A stretch of DNA of 38,343 nucleotides. Source: a virus. The position numbers and the translations under genes are program-made. Below, piece by piece: positions 16,971 through 24,432 of the stretch. A model generated the notes under the pieces. That model was not told the DNA's origin, made no database searches, and worked only from the letters and a program-made list of their open reading frames with translations. The stretch lies in the IMG/VR virus record IMGVR_UViG_3300024355_000202, positions 1-38,343 of that record, one strand, 5' to 3'. Position 1 is the first letter of the stretch. Each line of letters begins with the position of its first letter.

Positions 16971-17666
16971 TTAAGCAGAAGCCGCTGCAGTTTTCAACTT
17001 TTCGTACAGATCACGATCCGTGCGGAACAGGCGTGACTGCTCGGTCAGGTTGAAGTTTTCGGGCAGGAATGGGTTTTTGATACCGACCGGGATATCGGTG
17101 CTGCTGACCTTTGTGCCGACAGGTGCGCCAGAGCCCTTGACGTTAGGGGCCTTGAACAGATAGCCACGTTCAGCTTTAAGGCGTTCGACCCACTGATCCA
17201 TGGGAATTTCGTTGTAACCATCAACAGCAATGGGATTGCCGCTGTCATCAAGCTTTAACTGATCACGCACTAGGCGCAGCGCATCGTGTGGGTTGTGAGC
17301 ACCCTGTTCAGCAAGAATTGCAACGACACGATTATCAAGCTGATTGACCGTCAATTGTGATTCAAGCTCGGCAATACGCTTTTTGTAGCCGTCTTCACGC
17401 TCTTGAAATTGCTGAGCGTATTGTTTCAGGGCTTCGTCGTATTTGCCTTTCGACTCAAGCTCTTCCTGTTCCTTCTTTCGCTTGAAGTCAACAAGTTCTT
17501 GAACGTTCAAACCATCGGGCAAATTGGGCGTTTTTTCTTTGGCTTCTTTAAGCTTGCCAATCAGCTCAAAGTTTTTGCGTTCTAGGGCCTCAACGCTGCG
17601 TTTAAGCGCGTCAAGATCATCACCGGATGCAGTCGGCGTAGCTTCCTGCAGTTGCTCTTCAGACAT
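16971..17666 (-). CDS. Scaffold protein
   Basis: A 231-aa charged protein before the capsid gene. Residues about 18-110 are coiled coil (LDALKRSVEALERKNFELIGK, and later KGKYDEALKQYAQQFQEREDGY). A C-terminal part rich in Pro, Asn and Lys (GIKNPFLPENFNLTEQSRLFRTD) probably contacts the capsid protein. Size, coiled coil and order agree with a scaffold. No protease motif (Ser-His) was found in it or next to it. Confidence 0.8.
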   Translation of the reverse strand: MSEEQLQEATPTASGDDLDALKRSVEALERKNFELIGKLKEAKEKTPNLPDGLNVQELVDFKRKKEQEELESKGKYDEALKQYAQQFQEREDGYKKRIAELESQLTVNQLDNRVVAILAEQGAHNPHDALRLVRDQLKLDDSGNPIAVDGYNEIPMDQWVERLKAERGYLFKAPNVKGSGAPVGTKVSSTDIPVGIKNPFLPENFNLTEQSRLFRTDRDLYEKLKTAAASA

Positions 17667-17723
17667 GAATGACCCGTAGGGTAACGATCAGAGTGTATAG
17701 GTAGGTTTACACCTTGTCACGTC
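17667..17723. promoter_or_regulatory. Divergent promoter region with dyad and direct repeat
   Basis: These 57 bases part the scaffold gene (minus) from a small plus-strand gene. They contain the dyad GTGTA-N10-TACAC. A TATACA box on the minus strand and a TTTACA box on the plus strand lie inside this dyad. The heptamer TGTCACG occurs twice next to the plus start. A shared promoter and operator is a reasonable reading, but neither -35 box is strong. Confidence 0.4.
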
Positions 17724-17918
17724 ATGTCACGGCGCGAGTGGGATACACCGGTACGCGGACCATGGAACCCAATTATTCACCACTGTTTGAAGGCAGTGGA
17801 TCTGCACATGATGGAGTATTTGGCGACGGGTGACCCGTGGCACGCAAGGAATGCGCAGGCATTGCGGGCGTATGTGATGGGCCTAAAGGACTGGATTCAC
17901 AAACAAGAACACAGTTAG
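17724..17918 (+). CDS. Small plus-strand protein inside the head operon
   Basis: A 64-aa protein on the opposite strand to all its neighbours. The sequence (PWNPIIHHCLKAVDLHMMEYL, then DPWHARNAQALRAYVMGLKDWIH) is well mixed in residue types with helices suited to a compact alpha protein, and no minus-strand ORF competes for this stretch. The gene fills the space between two minus-strand genes and overlaps one by four bases at its end. It has its own upstream space with a dyad. It could be an added gene (moron) expressed apart from the late operon. Function is unknown. Confidence 0.65.
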   Translation: MSRREWDTPVRGPWNPIIHHCLKAVDLHMMEYLATGDPWHARNAQALRAYVMGLKDWIHKQEHS

Positions 17919-18190
17919 CTCCATTTACTGCGGTCAGCCCAGAATGCGGCAGACATCTTGCCTTTGGCGATGTTCTTGGCGTGCCTGGCCTTAAATGATG
18001 CCCTTCGTATTTTGTCTGATTCCGATTCTGATTTTCGTGGTGGTGAGCCTGATACGCCCTGCTGACCGAACCTAATCAGCTTTACCTTGTCGCCTTCCTT
18101 GGCCAAGACAGCGTGCGACTTGGTTGGATGGTCAGGCGTGCGTTTGGGCTTGTTGTAGCCGTCAAACTTTTCGCCGCGATACTCAATCAT
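17915..18190 (-). CDS. Conserved basic phage protein of unknown function
   Basis: A 91-aa protein starting at ATG 18190, in an ATGATTGA overlap with the previous stop; the longer reading to 18220 lies in the Asp-rich end of the neighbour. KPKRTPDHPTKSHAVLAKEG, then LIRFGQQGVSGSP, then RRASFKARHAKNIAKGKMSA follow a pattern I recall from phage proteins of the DUF6321 type. Basic residues and the conserved RHAKNI-like helix suggest contact with nucleic acid. The exact role is unknown. Confidence 0.6.
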   Translation of the reverse strand: MIEYRGEKFDGYNKPKRTPDHPTKSHAVLAKEGDKVKLIRFGQQGVSGSPPRKSESESDKIRRASFKARHAKNIAKGKMSAAFWADRSKWS

Positions 18191-18380
18191 CGTCATCCTC
18201 GTTGTCGTCTTCATCATCATCCTCGGTACAGGTGATGACTTCTACGCCCTCAGCCAGTCTTCCCATTAAGGCGCCAAGCACCTCAGGGCTATTTGGGCAA
18301 GGAAAGACAAAACGGCCCTCAATCATGCCATCCGAGCACTTGAGGTAAGTGCAACCGCCCTGCCAGATCTTGCCTTTCAT
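18183..18380 (-). CDS. Small protein with Asp/Glu tail
   Basis: A 65-aa protein with a folded-looking start containing Cys (GGCTYLKCSDGMIEGRFVFPCP) and an extreme acidic end (EDDDEDDNEDDDD). It overlaps both neighbours by a few bases in the chain of small genes between the MuF-like and scaffold genes. The acidic tail might mimic DNA or bind basic partners such as the two basic neighbours. That is inference; no family was recognised. Confidence 0.55.
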   Translation of the reverse strand: MKGKIWQGGCTYLKCSDGMIEGRFVFPCPNSPEVLGALMGRLAEGVEVITCTEDDDEDDNEDDDD

Positions 18381-18607
18381 TTACGCTTCGGCGCTTCTTT
18401 TAATTCTGACCGCTTTTTCAAAACAGGATTACCGGTTGATTCTGATTCAATCCGCAATACCGGGTCATCGTCAGTGCCAACACGAGTGACAGTGCCGCCG
18501 GATGGACCGGTGATACTGGCGCGACGCCCAGCCTTGCCGGTGACTACGCCATAGGTGGTGGTGCCTTGATAAGTCCAGCTAACGCGGGAACCGATACCGA
18601 TAGCCAT
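18377..18607 (-). CDS. Tudor/HVA1-like small protein (DUF2945 type)
   Basis: A 76-aa protein from ATG 18607 (TGATG coupling with the preceding gene). IGSRVSWTYQGTTTYGVVTGK, later DDDPVLRIESESTG, and KKRSELKEA match the hypervirulence-associated Tudor domain family (HVA1, DUF2945): G-x-V-x-W, a G-x-V strand, DDP-V-x-x-V/I-x-S, and K-x-S-E-L. In that family the domain is small and beta-barrel-like, with no proven activity. Finding it inside a phage head operon is unusual. Confidence 0.6.
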   Translation of the reverse strand: MAIGIGSRVSWTYQGTTTYGVVTGKAGRRASITGPSGGTVTRVGTDDDPVLRIESESTGNPVLKKRSELKEAPKRK

Positions 18608-18792
18608 CACTTTTTACCCTTGGGTTTGCGTGCCTTGCCGGCTTCGCTCAGTGCAATGGCGATTGCCTGTTTGCGACTTTTAACAGTTGGGCCTTTGCCT
18701 TTTCCTGGCTTGCCGCTGTGCAGCGTGCCTTCCTTGTATTCCTTCATTACCTTGCCAATCTTCTTTTCGGCCTTGGTCGGCTTTTTAGCCAT
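18607..18792 (-). CDS. DUF6496-like basic protein
   Basis: A 61-aa, strongly basic protein starting MAKKPTKAEKKIGKVMKEYK and ending GKARKPKGKK. The core GTLHSGKPGKGKGPTVKSRK followed by QAIAIALSEAGKA is the recognised DUF6496 pattern found in bacteria and phages. ATG 18792 lies inside the end of the MuF-like gene (8-base overlap), so the longer reading to 18849 is not needed. It may bind DNA by charge, but no function is established to my knowledge. Confidence 0.7.
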   Translation of the reverse strand: MAKKPTKAEKKIGKVMKEYKEGTLHSGKPGKGKGPTVKSRKQAIAIALSEAGKARKPKGKK

Positions 18793-20095
18793 TGTTTGAA
18801 CCGTAGCGTTCTTGCAACACTTTAAGTGGCACTTCAGATCCGTCTTCACGCACCATCCGGCTTAATGCCTGTTGCGGGCCAAACTTCTGGCTAAGACGGT
18901 CAAAGTAGGCGGCGCGTGATTTGCCGAGCACCTCTTCCTGATATGCCTTTGGTTGCTTCTGTAGCCACTGACCGTAGTTTGTACTGGCTGAAACTTGACC
19001 ACCTTCTGCAGCACGCTTGCCTTCACCGATTACTTCCTCTGGCGGACGCAGACCAAGGGCGCGGTAATCAACGATTGGGATGGTTGTTGACCTGCAGTTG
19101 AAATGAACAGGCGGTTGTGGTCCCTTGCCGTAGACGTATTCCTTCCCGTCAAGACTGCGGCAAATTGCTGAGGTGCGGCTATCCAGCGTGGCAACGTAAC
19201 GGTATTTCTTAGTTACGTCTTGATTGGCTTGATAGACATTTTGACTGGCTGTGTTGGCCACCTGCTGCACACTTGTACGCACAACGGTCAATACCTGATG
19301 GTCAGCCATCTTGATCAGCTCGCCACCGGCTAAGGCTTGCTGTTTTGCGGTCTTGGCCAGTTGCCCGAAATCAAGGTTACCGATCAAACGCCGTGCAATC
19401 TGTGGTGTTGGCTCGCCAGCAAGAATGCCTGTTCTAATTGTGGTGTTGAAACGCTGCGCCTGCGATTCGGCTAAACCGCGAAATGTCTTCTCAATAACCT
19501 GCCCATTCGGCAACGTGATCGCGGCACCTTGGCCAGCCGTAAGGTTGAAGCCGCCTGTACCAGGCAACGTGAAGTTGATATCCGTTGGATCAACAGTGGC
19601 CACTGTGGCGGCAAAGTTTGGTGCCACTTCAACGGTGTTGACTGCCTGCTGAGCAACAACGCTTGGCTCAATGCCACGAGCGCCAGCCTCACCGCCAGCG
19701 ACAGCAAGCCGCAATTGATCAGTGACAAATTCTGTTTGAAGCTCGGCTAGACCCTGCAGTTCAGTGGCTGCGTATGCCGTGCTTCGTTCTGCCCAACTAT
19801 CCAGCGATTCCCTCAGTTGAGCCAATAGGACACGAAGCCGTTGCGCCTGAACTGATGCTGGGCTGACGATGCCACCGCCTGCCGTGGGTACGCCAAGGTC
19901 AATACGTTTTAGATCGTCAACGGCACTCAAGATGATGCTGTTGTAATCACGAACAATCTGACCGGCGACAGCGTTACTGAAACGGTTTAGATCAATGGCG
20001 TTGCGGTAGATGTTGGCAACAGGATCTTTGCGGTTGATCCGCCGCTTGAATTGCTCAACGTTGAGCAGGCGAGGTGTTACGCCTGATTGCGTCAT
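18785..20095 (-). CDS. MuF-like head morphogenesis protein
   Basis: A 436-aa protein directly after the portal. Residues about 270-360 carry the MuF-type domain: VVRTSVQQVANTASQNVYQ, then KYRYVATLDSRTSAICRSLDG, then QPPVHFNCRSTTIPI with the conserved Cys/His pattern C-x2-L-D and H-F-N-C-R-S. The N-terminal part is helical. This protein joins the portal inside the prohead in related phages and may enter the cell with DNA. The stop overlaps the next gene; the start overlaps the portal gene by four bases. Confidence 0.85.
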   Translation of the reverse strand: MTQSGVTPRLLNVEQFKRRINRKDPVANIYRNAIDLNRFSNAVAGQIVRDYNSIILSAVDDLKRIDLGVPTAGGGIVSPASVQAQRLRVLLAQLRESLDSWAERSTAYAATELQGLAELQTEFVTDQLRLAVAGGEAGARGIEPSVVAQQAVNTVEVAPNFAATVATVDPTDINFTLPGTGGFNLTAGQGAAITLPNGQVIEKTFRGLAESQAQRFNTTIRTGILAGEPTPQIARRLIGNLDFGQLAKTAKQQALAGGELIKMADHQVLTVVRTSVQQVANTASQNVYQANQDVTKKYRYVATLDSRTSAICRSLDGKEYVYGKGPQPPVHFNCRSTTIPIVDYRALGLRPPEEVIGEGKRAAEGGQVSASTNYGQWLQKQPKAYQEEVLGKSRAAYFDRLSQKFGPQQALSRMVREDGSEVPLKVLQERYGSNNG

Positions 20096-21576
20096 TGTTC
20101 AGCAATAGCGTCATCGTTATTTTCAGCCATCATTTCTTCGCTAGTTACATCTTCAGCGCCAAGGTTTTCAGGGCCACCAAGCTCAATCAAGCCACCCGAT
20201 TGAGTGCCCTCCAGTTCCTCTTCTACGTCAAAGTCATCACCCAGCACTTCACCTTGCGCCAGTTGATCCAACAGTGTTTTCTGTGTGATGGTGCCTGCGG
20301 TGTAGAGCTGCAACAGTGCAAGGATTTCGGCGGGTTCAAGGCGTGCGCCCACAAAATCCCGATTGACATAGCTGCTGCCTGATTGCTGTTGACCAAGGTA
20401 ATCAGCGTGATACCGCAGGCAGTTATCAATCAGGTCTTGCACTTGCTGTGCGATCACCATCATGGTGCTGTCGCCTTGGCTGCGGTCGATCCGCTTGGCT
20501 TCGGCAGTTTCAGCACTGAGCTTTTGACCTAGGACAGCAGACAGGCCAAGTTCATTGATTTGTCCGGCAAGCTGTTCAAGACGGCGGAACTGCGCTTCGT
20601 AGCTCTTGCCTTCCGGTTCGATGTACTCAGCACGGCCTTCAGCAGGAAAGGCAATGGCTTCACCAGGGCCGGCAGATACTTCCTCGGCAGATGATGGGAA
20701 GCCGTAGAAGGCAAGCATTGGCACGCCGCTGATATGCAGCATGTTGTCCAGATCACTCTGGATTTGGTAAGTCTTTAGGTTCAGCTCGGCAATATCTTCC
20801 AGCGGCGGGCGCGATTCAAGCAGCCCAACACGGTTGGAATAGGCAACGGAAAAAGGAATGTAATCAAGGCTGGTGGTGCCTTCTGCCACCATTTCGTATT
20901 GACCTTTGGTATCCGATTGCCGGTGCAGTTCGTAAGAGCCGGGTTTAAGTACGCGGATCTGCTCTAAGTATTTCTCACCAAAATCGCCGTCGGGAACAAC
21001 GATTAACTCACGCAAGCGCAGCATGGTTAGCTTCTGTGCGCCGTTGACCAGTTCAGAGCGCCAACCCAAAATGTCGCGTGGCACATAAGTACACCAGTAG
21101 GGACGCAACGATGCAATATCCGTGATGTTTTGGATTTCATCGTCTGTTTGGCTCGGGAAATCAACCAACACGCCAGCGTGGCCGTAACGCACAATCTTGC
21201 GGGCTAATTCGTAAACGAAAATGTTTAGATCATTGCCTTGCAGGTCTACATCAAACAGTTGTTCGCGGATCAGATCAGGTACGTCGTCAAGGCGTACAGG
21301 CTTGCGGGTCAACATGCCGGCCAGCATCCGCTCAAGCCGCTGGTAATACGGCGGGCAAACGCTACGGGCTAGGCGGTTGTCGTAACTTTCGTCTTGCTCG
21401 CGTGGTTCTTGCGGAAGGTAACGCCGATGCTTGCGGCGCATCCCGAAGGTGCCTTCCATCAGATCTTCAATCAAGATCCAATGTGGTTCCTGTGCAGCCC
21501 AAGCGTTATTGGGGTCTTGCACCTGCGTGGCTTTGCGCGTCAGAAGCCGGTCGTATGCGTTGAAACCGGTGTACAT
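20092..21576 (-). CDS. Portal protein (DUF4055 type)
   Basis: A 494-aa protein after the large terminase gene. The start (PHWILIEDLMEGTFGMRRKH, then RSVCPPYYQRLERMLAGMLTRKP) is the DUF4055 portal opening, and DYIPFSVAYSNRVG with PPLEDIAELNLKTYQIQSDLDNMLHISGVPMLAFYG is the conserved core. EGKSYEAQFRRLEQLAGQINELGLSAV belongs to the clip/tunnel helices. The C-terminal 60 residues are very acidic. It forms the DNA entry ring and terminase docking site. Confidence 0.9.
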   Translation of the reverse strand: MYTGFNAYDRLLTRKATQVQDPNNAWAAQEPHWILIEDLMEGTFGMRRKHRRYLPQEPREQDESYDNRLARSVCPPYYQRLERMLAGMLTRKPVRLDDVPDLIREQLFDVDLQGNDLNIFVYELARKIVRYGHAGVLVDFPSQTDDEIQNITDIASLRPYWCTYVPRDILGWRSELVNGAQKLTMLRLRELIVVPDGDFGEKYLEQIRVLKPGSYELHRQSDTKGQYEMVAEGTTSLDYIPFSVAYSNRVGLLESRPPLEDIAELNLKTYQIQSDLDNMLHISGVPMLAFYGFPSSAEEVSAGPGEAIAFPAEGRAEYIEPEGKSYEAQFRRLEQLAGQINELGLSAVLGQKLSAETAEAKRIDRSQGDSTMMVIAQQVQDLIDNCLRYHADYLGQQQSGSSYVNRDFVGARLEPAEILALLQLYTAGTITQKTLLDQLAQGEVLGDDFDVEEELEGTQSGGLIELGGPENLGAEDVTSEEMMAENNDDAIAEQ

Positions 21577-21692
21577 GATCTGCCGCGTTTAGCCGTAGTT
21601 TGATTCTATTGGGCAAATGTAAGCCGGGCCTCCGATACCGCCACACACGGCGTTCAGCCTTACGGTTAGAACCGACCCGGCAAGGTGAAAGT

Positions 21693-21881
21693 TTACGCGG
21701 CCTGATCGGCTGAGGTTATTTCGTCTTCAAGGGCATCGCCGGCATCGTCAAGGCCGTTGTCGTAAAGCCATTGCTGCAGGGTGGTGAGCATGGCTGAGGC
21801 GGCTTCGTTGAAGTCGTAAGAGCCGTTGTCTTGAACGGAATCGAAGGCGGCTTCAAGATCGTGCCAGAGAGGTGCAGACAT
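21693..21881 (-). CDS. Small acidic protein between terminase and portal
   Basis: A 62-aa protein with 15 or more Asp/Glu residues and few basic ones (WHDLEAAFDSVQDNGSYDFN and DDAGDALEDEITSADQAA). It stands alone with about 80-115 bases of free sequence on either side, and a TATACT box lies 67 bases upstream, so it may have its own promoter. No family is recognised. The 116 bases between it and the portal hold no clear terminator. Confidence 0.5.
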   Translation of the reverse strand: MSAPLWHDLEAAFDSVQDNGSYDFNEAASAMLTTLQQWLYDNGLDDAGDALEDEITSADQAA

Positions 21882-21947
21882 GAGAAAAAGCGCAGCCCGA
21901 TGCCAAGGCAGAGCGGGAACGATTCAAGGGTAGCGGTAGATATCGAG

Positions 21948-21953
21948 AGTATA
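21948..21953 (-). promoter_or_regulatory. Possible -10 box before small acidic gene
   Basis: The minus strand reads GGGG-TATACT-C, the same core as the three early promoters. Here the -35 side is poor: the hexamer at 17 bases is AGGCTG, and a TTGACC lies only 9 bases upstream. The start of the small acidic gene is 67 bases downstream. Confidence 0.35.
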
Positions 21954-21964
21954 CCCCATGACGG

Positions 21965-23290
21965 TCAATACAGCCTGATGCCCGTGCCCTTGCCGGCGTT
22001 GGCGTACAGCGGGTTGAACTCAGACATGACCAAATACCCCAACCCGTCTGTCCAGTGCTCGATCCCGGCCGACTTGTCAATCACGTAATCGTCAGCACCC
22101 TGCTTGTAGGTCACGTTGCGCAGCGCCTTAATTGTGTTCTTGCAGCGTGGATGGACAAACAGGCGGATCTGGCCGTTGGCGTTACGGATCAAACTGTTGG
22201 TGGCGTTGATCTTGTCCTTCACCGACCACGGCGCCTTGGGACTGACGCAGCCGAACCCGTATTGGCGAATGATCTCATGGTCCGTGCGGCCAGCCGATGA
22301 AGTCTTACGAGCACTGCCGGTTGGGTCCGGGTAAGCGATCAGCTTCCGATCCCTGAACCGATCACGCAGCATGGCGCACACCTCATCAGTATTGGTTTGC
22401 GTCACGGACACCTCATCCCATATATGGAGGGTGTCGCCAACACGGCTACCAAGCACACCGGCCAGCACGCTCACGTTGAAGTCAGTGCCCCACAGGATCG
22501 GGCCGCCGGTATCGCGCACTTCATCAGAAATATTGTCGTCGTTGAAGTCTGGGTAAACACGACCGGACAGGGTTTCAAAGCTGGCGAGGTATTCCTGCCG
22601 AAATGTGCGGTCGTCAAGCGTGCGGCGTGCCGCTTCAACTTCATCTTCAGGAACGTTGCCACCTTCAATGGTGGTGTAACTGAAGGTTGACCAGTCCGGC
22701 TGATCTTGCGCCTGTTCCCACAAGTCGTGAAACCAGTTGAGGCCAGCAGGCGTTGTAATGAACCATGCCGGACCGCCTTGGTCTGACAGCGCTGGGCGTA
22801 GCACCATCTCCCATGCTTCCTGCTTGACGTAAGCGGCTTCGTCAACGATCAGGCTGCTAAGCGACACGCCACGGAGGGCATCGGCTGATTCAGCGCCTTT
22901 CAAGGCGATCACGCTGCCGTTGCTTAATTCAACCGACAGTTCGGATTCATTTTTTCTGGCAAACATTTCGGGCGGTACCATGGCACGAAGCTGACGCCAT
23001 GCGATTTGTTTTGCCGATTTATAGGTTTGAGTGCAGTACCAATTGAGCGAATTTGGATGCTCAATCGCCCAAGCGACTAAACGGGCAATACAAAGGTATG
23101 TTTTACCAAAGCGACGACCAGAACAAAGAAGTTTGAAGCGTTCTGGCGCGTCCCATACCTCGCGTTGTGGAGGAGTAAGAGAGTCGTAAAGGCGCCTCGC
23201 AAACGGAGTCCAATCCCTTTCGTCGCAAACTGTAATCGGGGCTTCAAGCAGAAAGCCGCCAGGACAGCCGTCAAGTATGGATGGGCTCAT
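21965..23290 (-). CDS. terL: Terminase large subunit
   Basis: A 441-aa packaging motor. Walker A is SGRRFGKT (57-64), Walker B is LIVDE (147-151), and the coupling motif ITTP lies near 178-181. The nuclease domain starts at LWGTDFN (Asp270), continues with AYPDPTGSA (Asp322), and closes with the DGLGYLV region near 420. It overlaps the HNH gene by four bases, and its small subunit lies two genes upstream. The nuclease type does not by itself decide between cos and headful packaging here. Confidence 0.93.
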   Translation of the reverse strand: MSPSILDGCPGGFLLEAPITVCDERDWTPFARRLYDSLTPPQREVWDAPERFKLLCSGRRFGKTYLCIARLVAWAIEHPNSLNWYCTQTYKSAKQIAWRQLRAMVPPEMFARKNESELSVELSNGSVIALKGAESADALRGVSLSSLIVDEAAYVKQEAWEMVLRPALSDQGGPAWFITTPAGLNWFHDLWEQAQDQPDWSTFSYTTIEGGNVPEDEVEAARRTLDDRTFRQEYLASFETLSGRVYPDFNDDNISDEVRDTGGPILWGTDFNVSVLAGVLGSRVGDTLHIWDEVSVTQTNTDEVCAMLRDRFRDRKLIAYPDPTGSARKTSSAGRTDHEIIRQYGFGCVSPKAPWSVKDKINATNSLIRNANGQIRLFVHPRCKNTIKALRNVTYKQGADDYVIDKSAGIEHWTDGLGYLVMSEFNPLYANAGKGTGIRLY

Positions 23291-23865
23291 TCCAGCATCT
23301 TGGCGCTTTTGCGGCGATTATCGTTTCTCCAAAGTGGTTGAAGGTTTGTGAAATGAAAACAAGCAAGTCGTTGTACGGGATCGGTTAGATCAAAGCTGGC
23401 GCAAGGGCGAATGTGGTCAACCTCCCATTGCCCAAAATTATCCCAAGTCATACCATCCTCAAACTTGGCAGCAATGTAATCACGAAGTTCGGCAGGTGAA
23501 CAGCCAAGCCAATCGGCAGTGCGACAATTTTTTCTTATGCCCTGCGAAGACAAAGCCTTGTAAAGGCGAACACGGGAAAAATTGGCAATTTTGTATTCAG
23601 GCGTATGCCGCTGGCGCTCACGCAATTTTGCTTGCCTTTTGGCTGCATTGGCGCGACGAATTTCTGGGCTGCTTGTTTTTCGACACTCCTTGCAGCCCGC
23701 TCCGCGCCAGTGATTTGTAGGCAATTGCATGAACAACCCGTGAAAAGGGCAAATGATGGCGATTTTGGTGAGTGCGCCTTGGTAATCAGAACAGCAATAA
23801 TCAAAGCGGTCGCCATGGGCGGCCTTTGCGCGTTCAACGAACTGCGCGGTCGTAAGCTTCGCCAT
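23287..23865 (-). CDS. HNH homing-type endonuclease between terminase genes
   Basis: A 192-aa protein from ATG 23865; an open extension to 23922 has only TTG. The first 70 residues (KAAHGDRFDYCCSDYQGALTKIAIICPFHGLFMQL, ending GAGCKEC) are the small zinc-associated domain seen in many phage free-standing endonucleases. The HNH core is WEVDHIRPCASFDL with FHFTNLQPLWRNDNRRKSAKM, which has the DH pair, the N and the final N-x-x-K. Its position between small and large terminase genes is a frequent homing site. A packaging role, as for the HK97 HNH protein, is also possible. Confidence 0.8.
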   Translation of the reverse strand: MAKLTTAQFVERAKAAHGDRFDYCCSDYQGALTKIAIICPFHGLFMQLPTNHWRGAGCKECRKTSSPEIRRANAAKRQAKLRERQRHTPEYKIANFSRVRLYKALSSQGIRKNCRTADWLGCSPAELRDYIAAKFEDGMTWDNFGQWEVDHIRPCASFDLTDPVQRLACFHFTNLQPLWRNDNRRKSAKMLE

Positions 23866-23918
23866 TCCTTTATAGTAGCCCGTGACGGAGCGAAAGGCAA
23901 AGCTAGGGGCGAGCAGGC

Positions 23919-24236
23919 TCAAATTTCAAGGCCGATCAGTTTGGCTTGGAGTTGGACCGAATTCAGGGCGACTTGCGTTTGGCCGCGCTTGTAGGCGGAT
24001 TGTTCGTAGGTACGAAGACGGCCTAGGGCTTCGGCAATCCATGAAGGCCGGGTCATGGCGGCGTCTTCTTCTAGGCGGATTCGTGCGCGTTTGATGTAGT
24101 TATCGACTTGACGAATATCTACATTCCACTGTTCTGCGCCGAACTGAACAATCTGACCACGCGATTTTCCTTCGGTCAGAAGACCGTAAACGGTGTCAAT
24201 ACGGAAGTTGACTTCAGCGGCGGTAGAACGCGCCAA
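23919..24236 (-). CDS. terS: Terminase small subunit
   Basis: A 105-aa protein reading ARSTAAEVNFRIDTVYGLLT, then KSRGQIVQFGAEQWNVDIRQ, then VDNYIKRARIRLEEDA. The order of an N-terminal helix-turn-helix with the phrase W-x-V-x-x-R-Q-V-D-x-Y-I-x-R-A-R is the pattern of small terminases that recognise packaging DNA. I chose TTG 24236 as start: the open stretch up to 24365 reads like a chance sequence, and a plus-strand ORF with a good ribosome site covers it. The C-terminus is probably the oligomer and large-subunit contact. Confidence 0.75.
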   Translation of the reverse strand: MARSTAAEVNFRIDTVYGLLTEGKSRGQIVQFGAEQWNVDIRQVDNYIKRARIRLEEDAAMTRPSWIAEALGRLRTYEQSAYKRGQTQVALNSVQLQAKLIGLEI

Positions 24237-24282
24237 GGTTGAAATAAAAGCGATGAAATAAGGATAAACCCAAAAGGAGAGA

Positions 24283-24390
24283 ATGGCGCGGATGAGACGC
24301 GAACGAGACAGACAAGGCTGTGGAAAAGCGATCCTGAAGATTTTTGGAAGTGTGCCGGAGGGCACTTGCCAGCCTGAAAACCGTGGCTAG
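24283..24390 (+). CDS. 35-aa Arg-rich leader protein
   Basis: A short ORF (MARMRRERDRQGCGKAILKI, then FGSVPEGTCQPENRG) starts seven bases after AAGGAGA, a good ribosome site in a genome where these are uncommon. It is the first plus-strand ORF after the divergent point between late and early blocks, and the next start (24433) lies 43 bases further on. It could be a small regulator or a leader ORF for the downstream gene. It covers the doubtful N-terminal extension of the small terminase. Confidence 0.45.
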   Translation: MARMRRERDRQGCGKAILKIFGSVPEGTCQPENRG

Positions 24391-24432
24391 TCTTTGCAAG
24401 CTTTCGTTGCACCAAGCAAAAATCAGCAAGCA

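Noticed and set aside
24237-24365. N-terminal extension of the small terminase
   Set aside because: The extra 43 residues have odd content (Pro, Cys and aromatic runs) and lie opposite a plus-strand ORF with a good ribosome site; the TTG at 24236 gives a normal family start.
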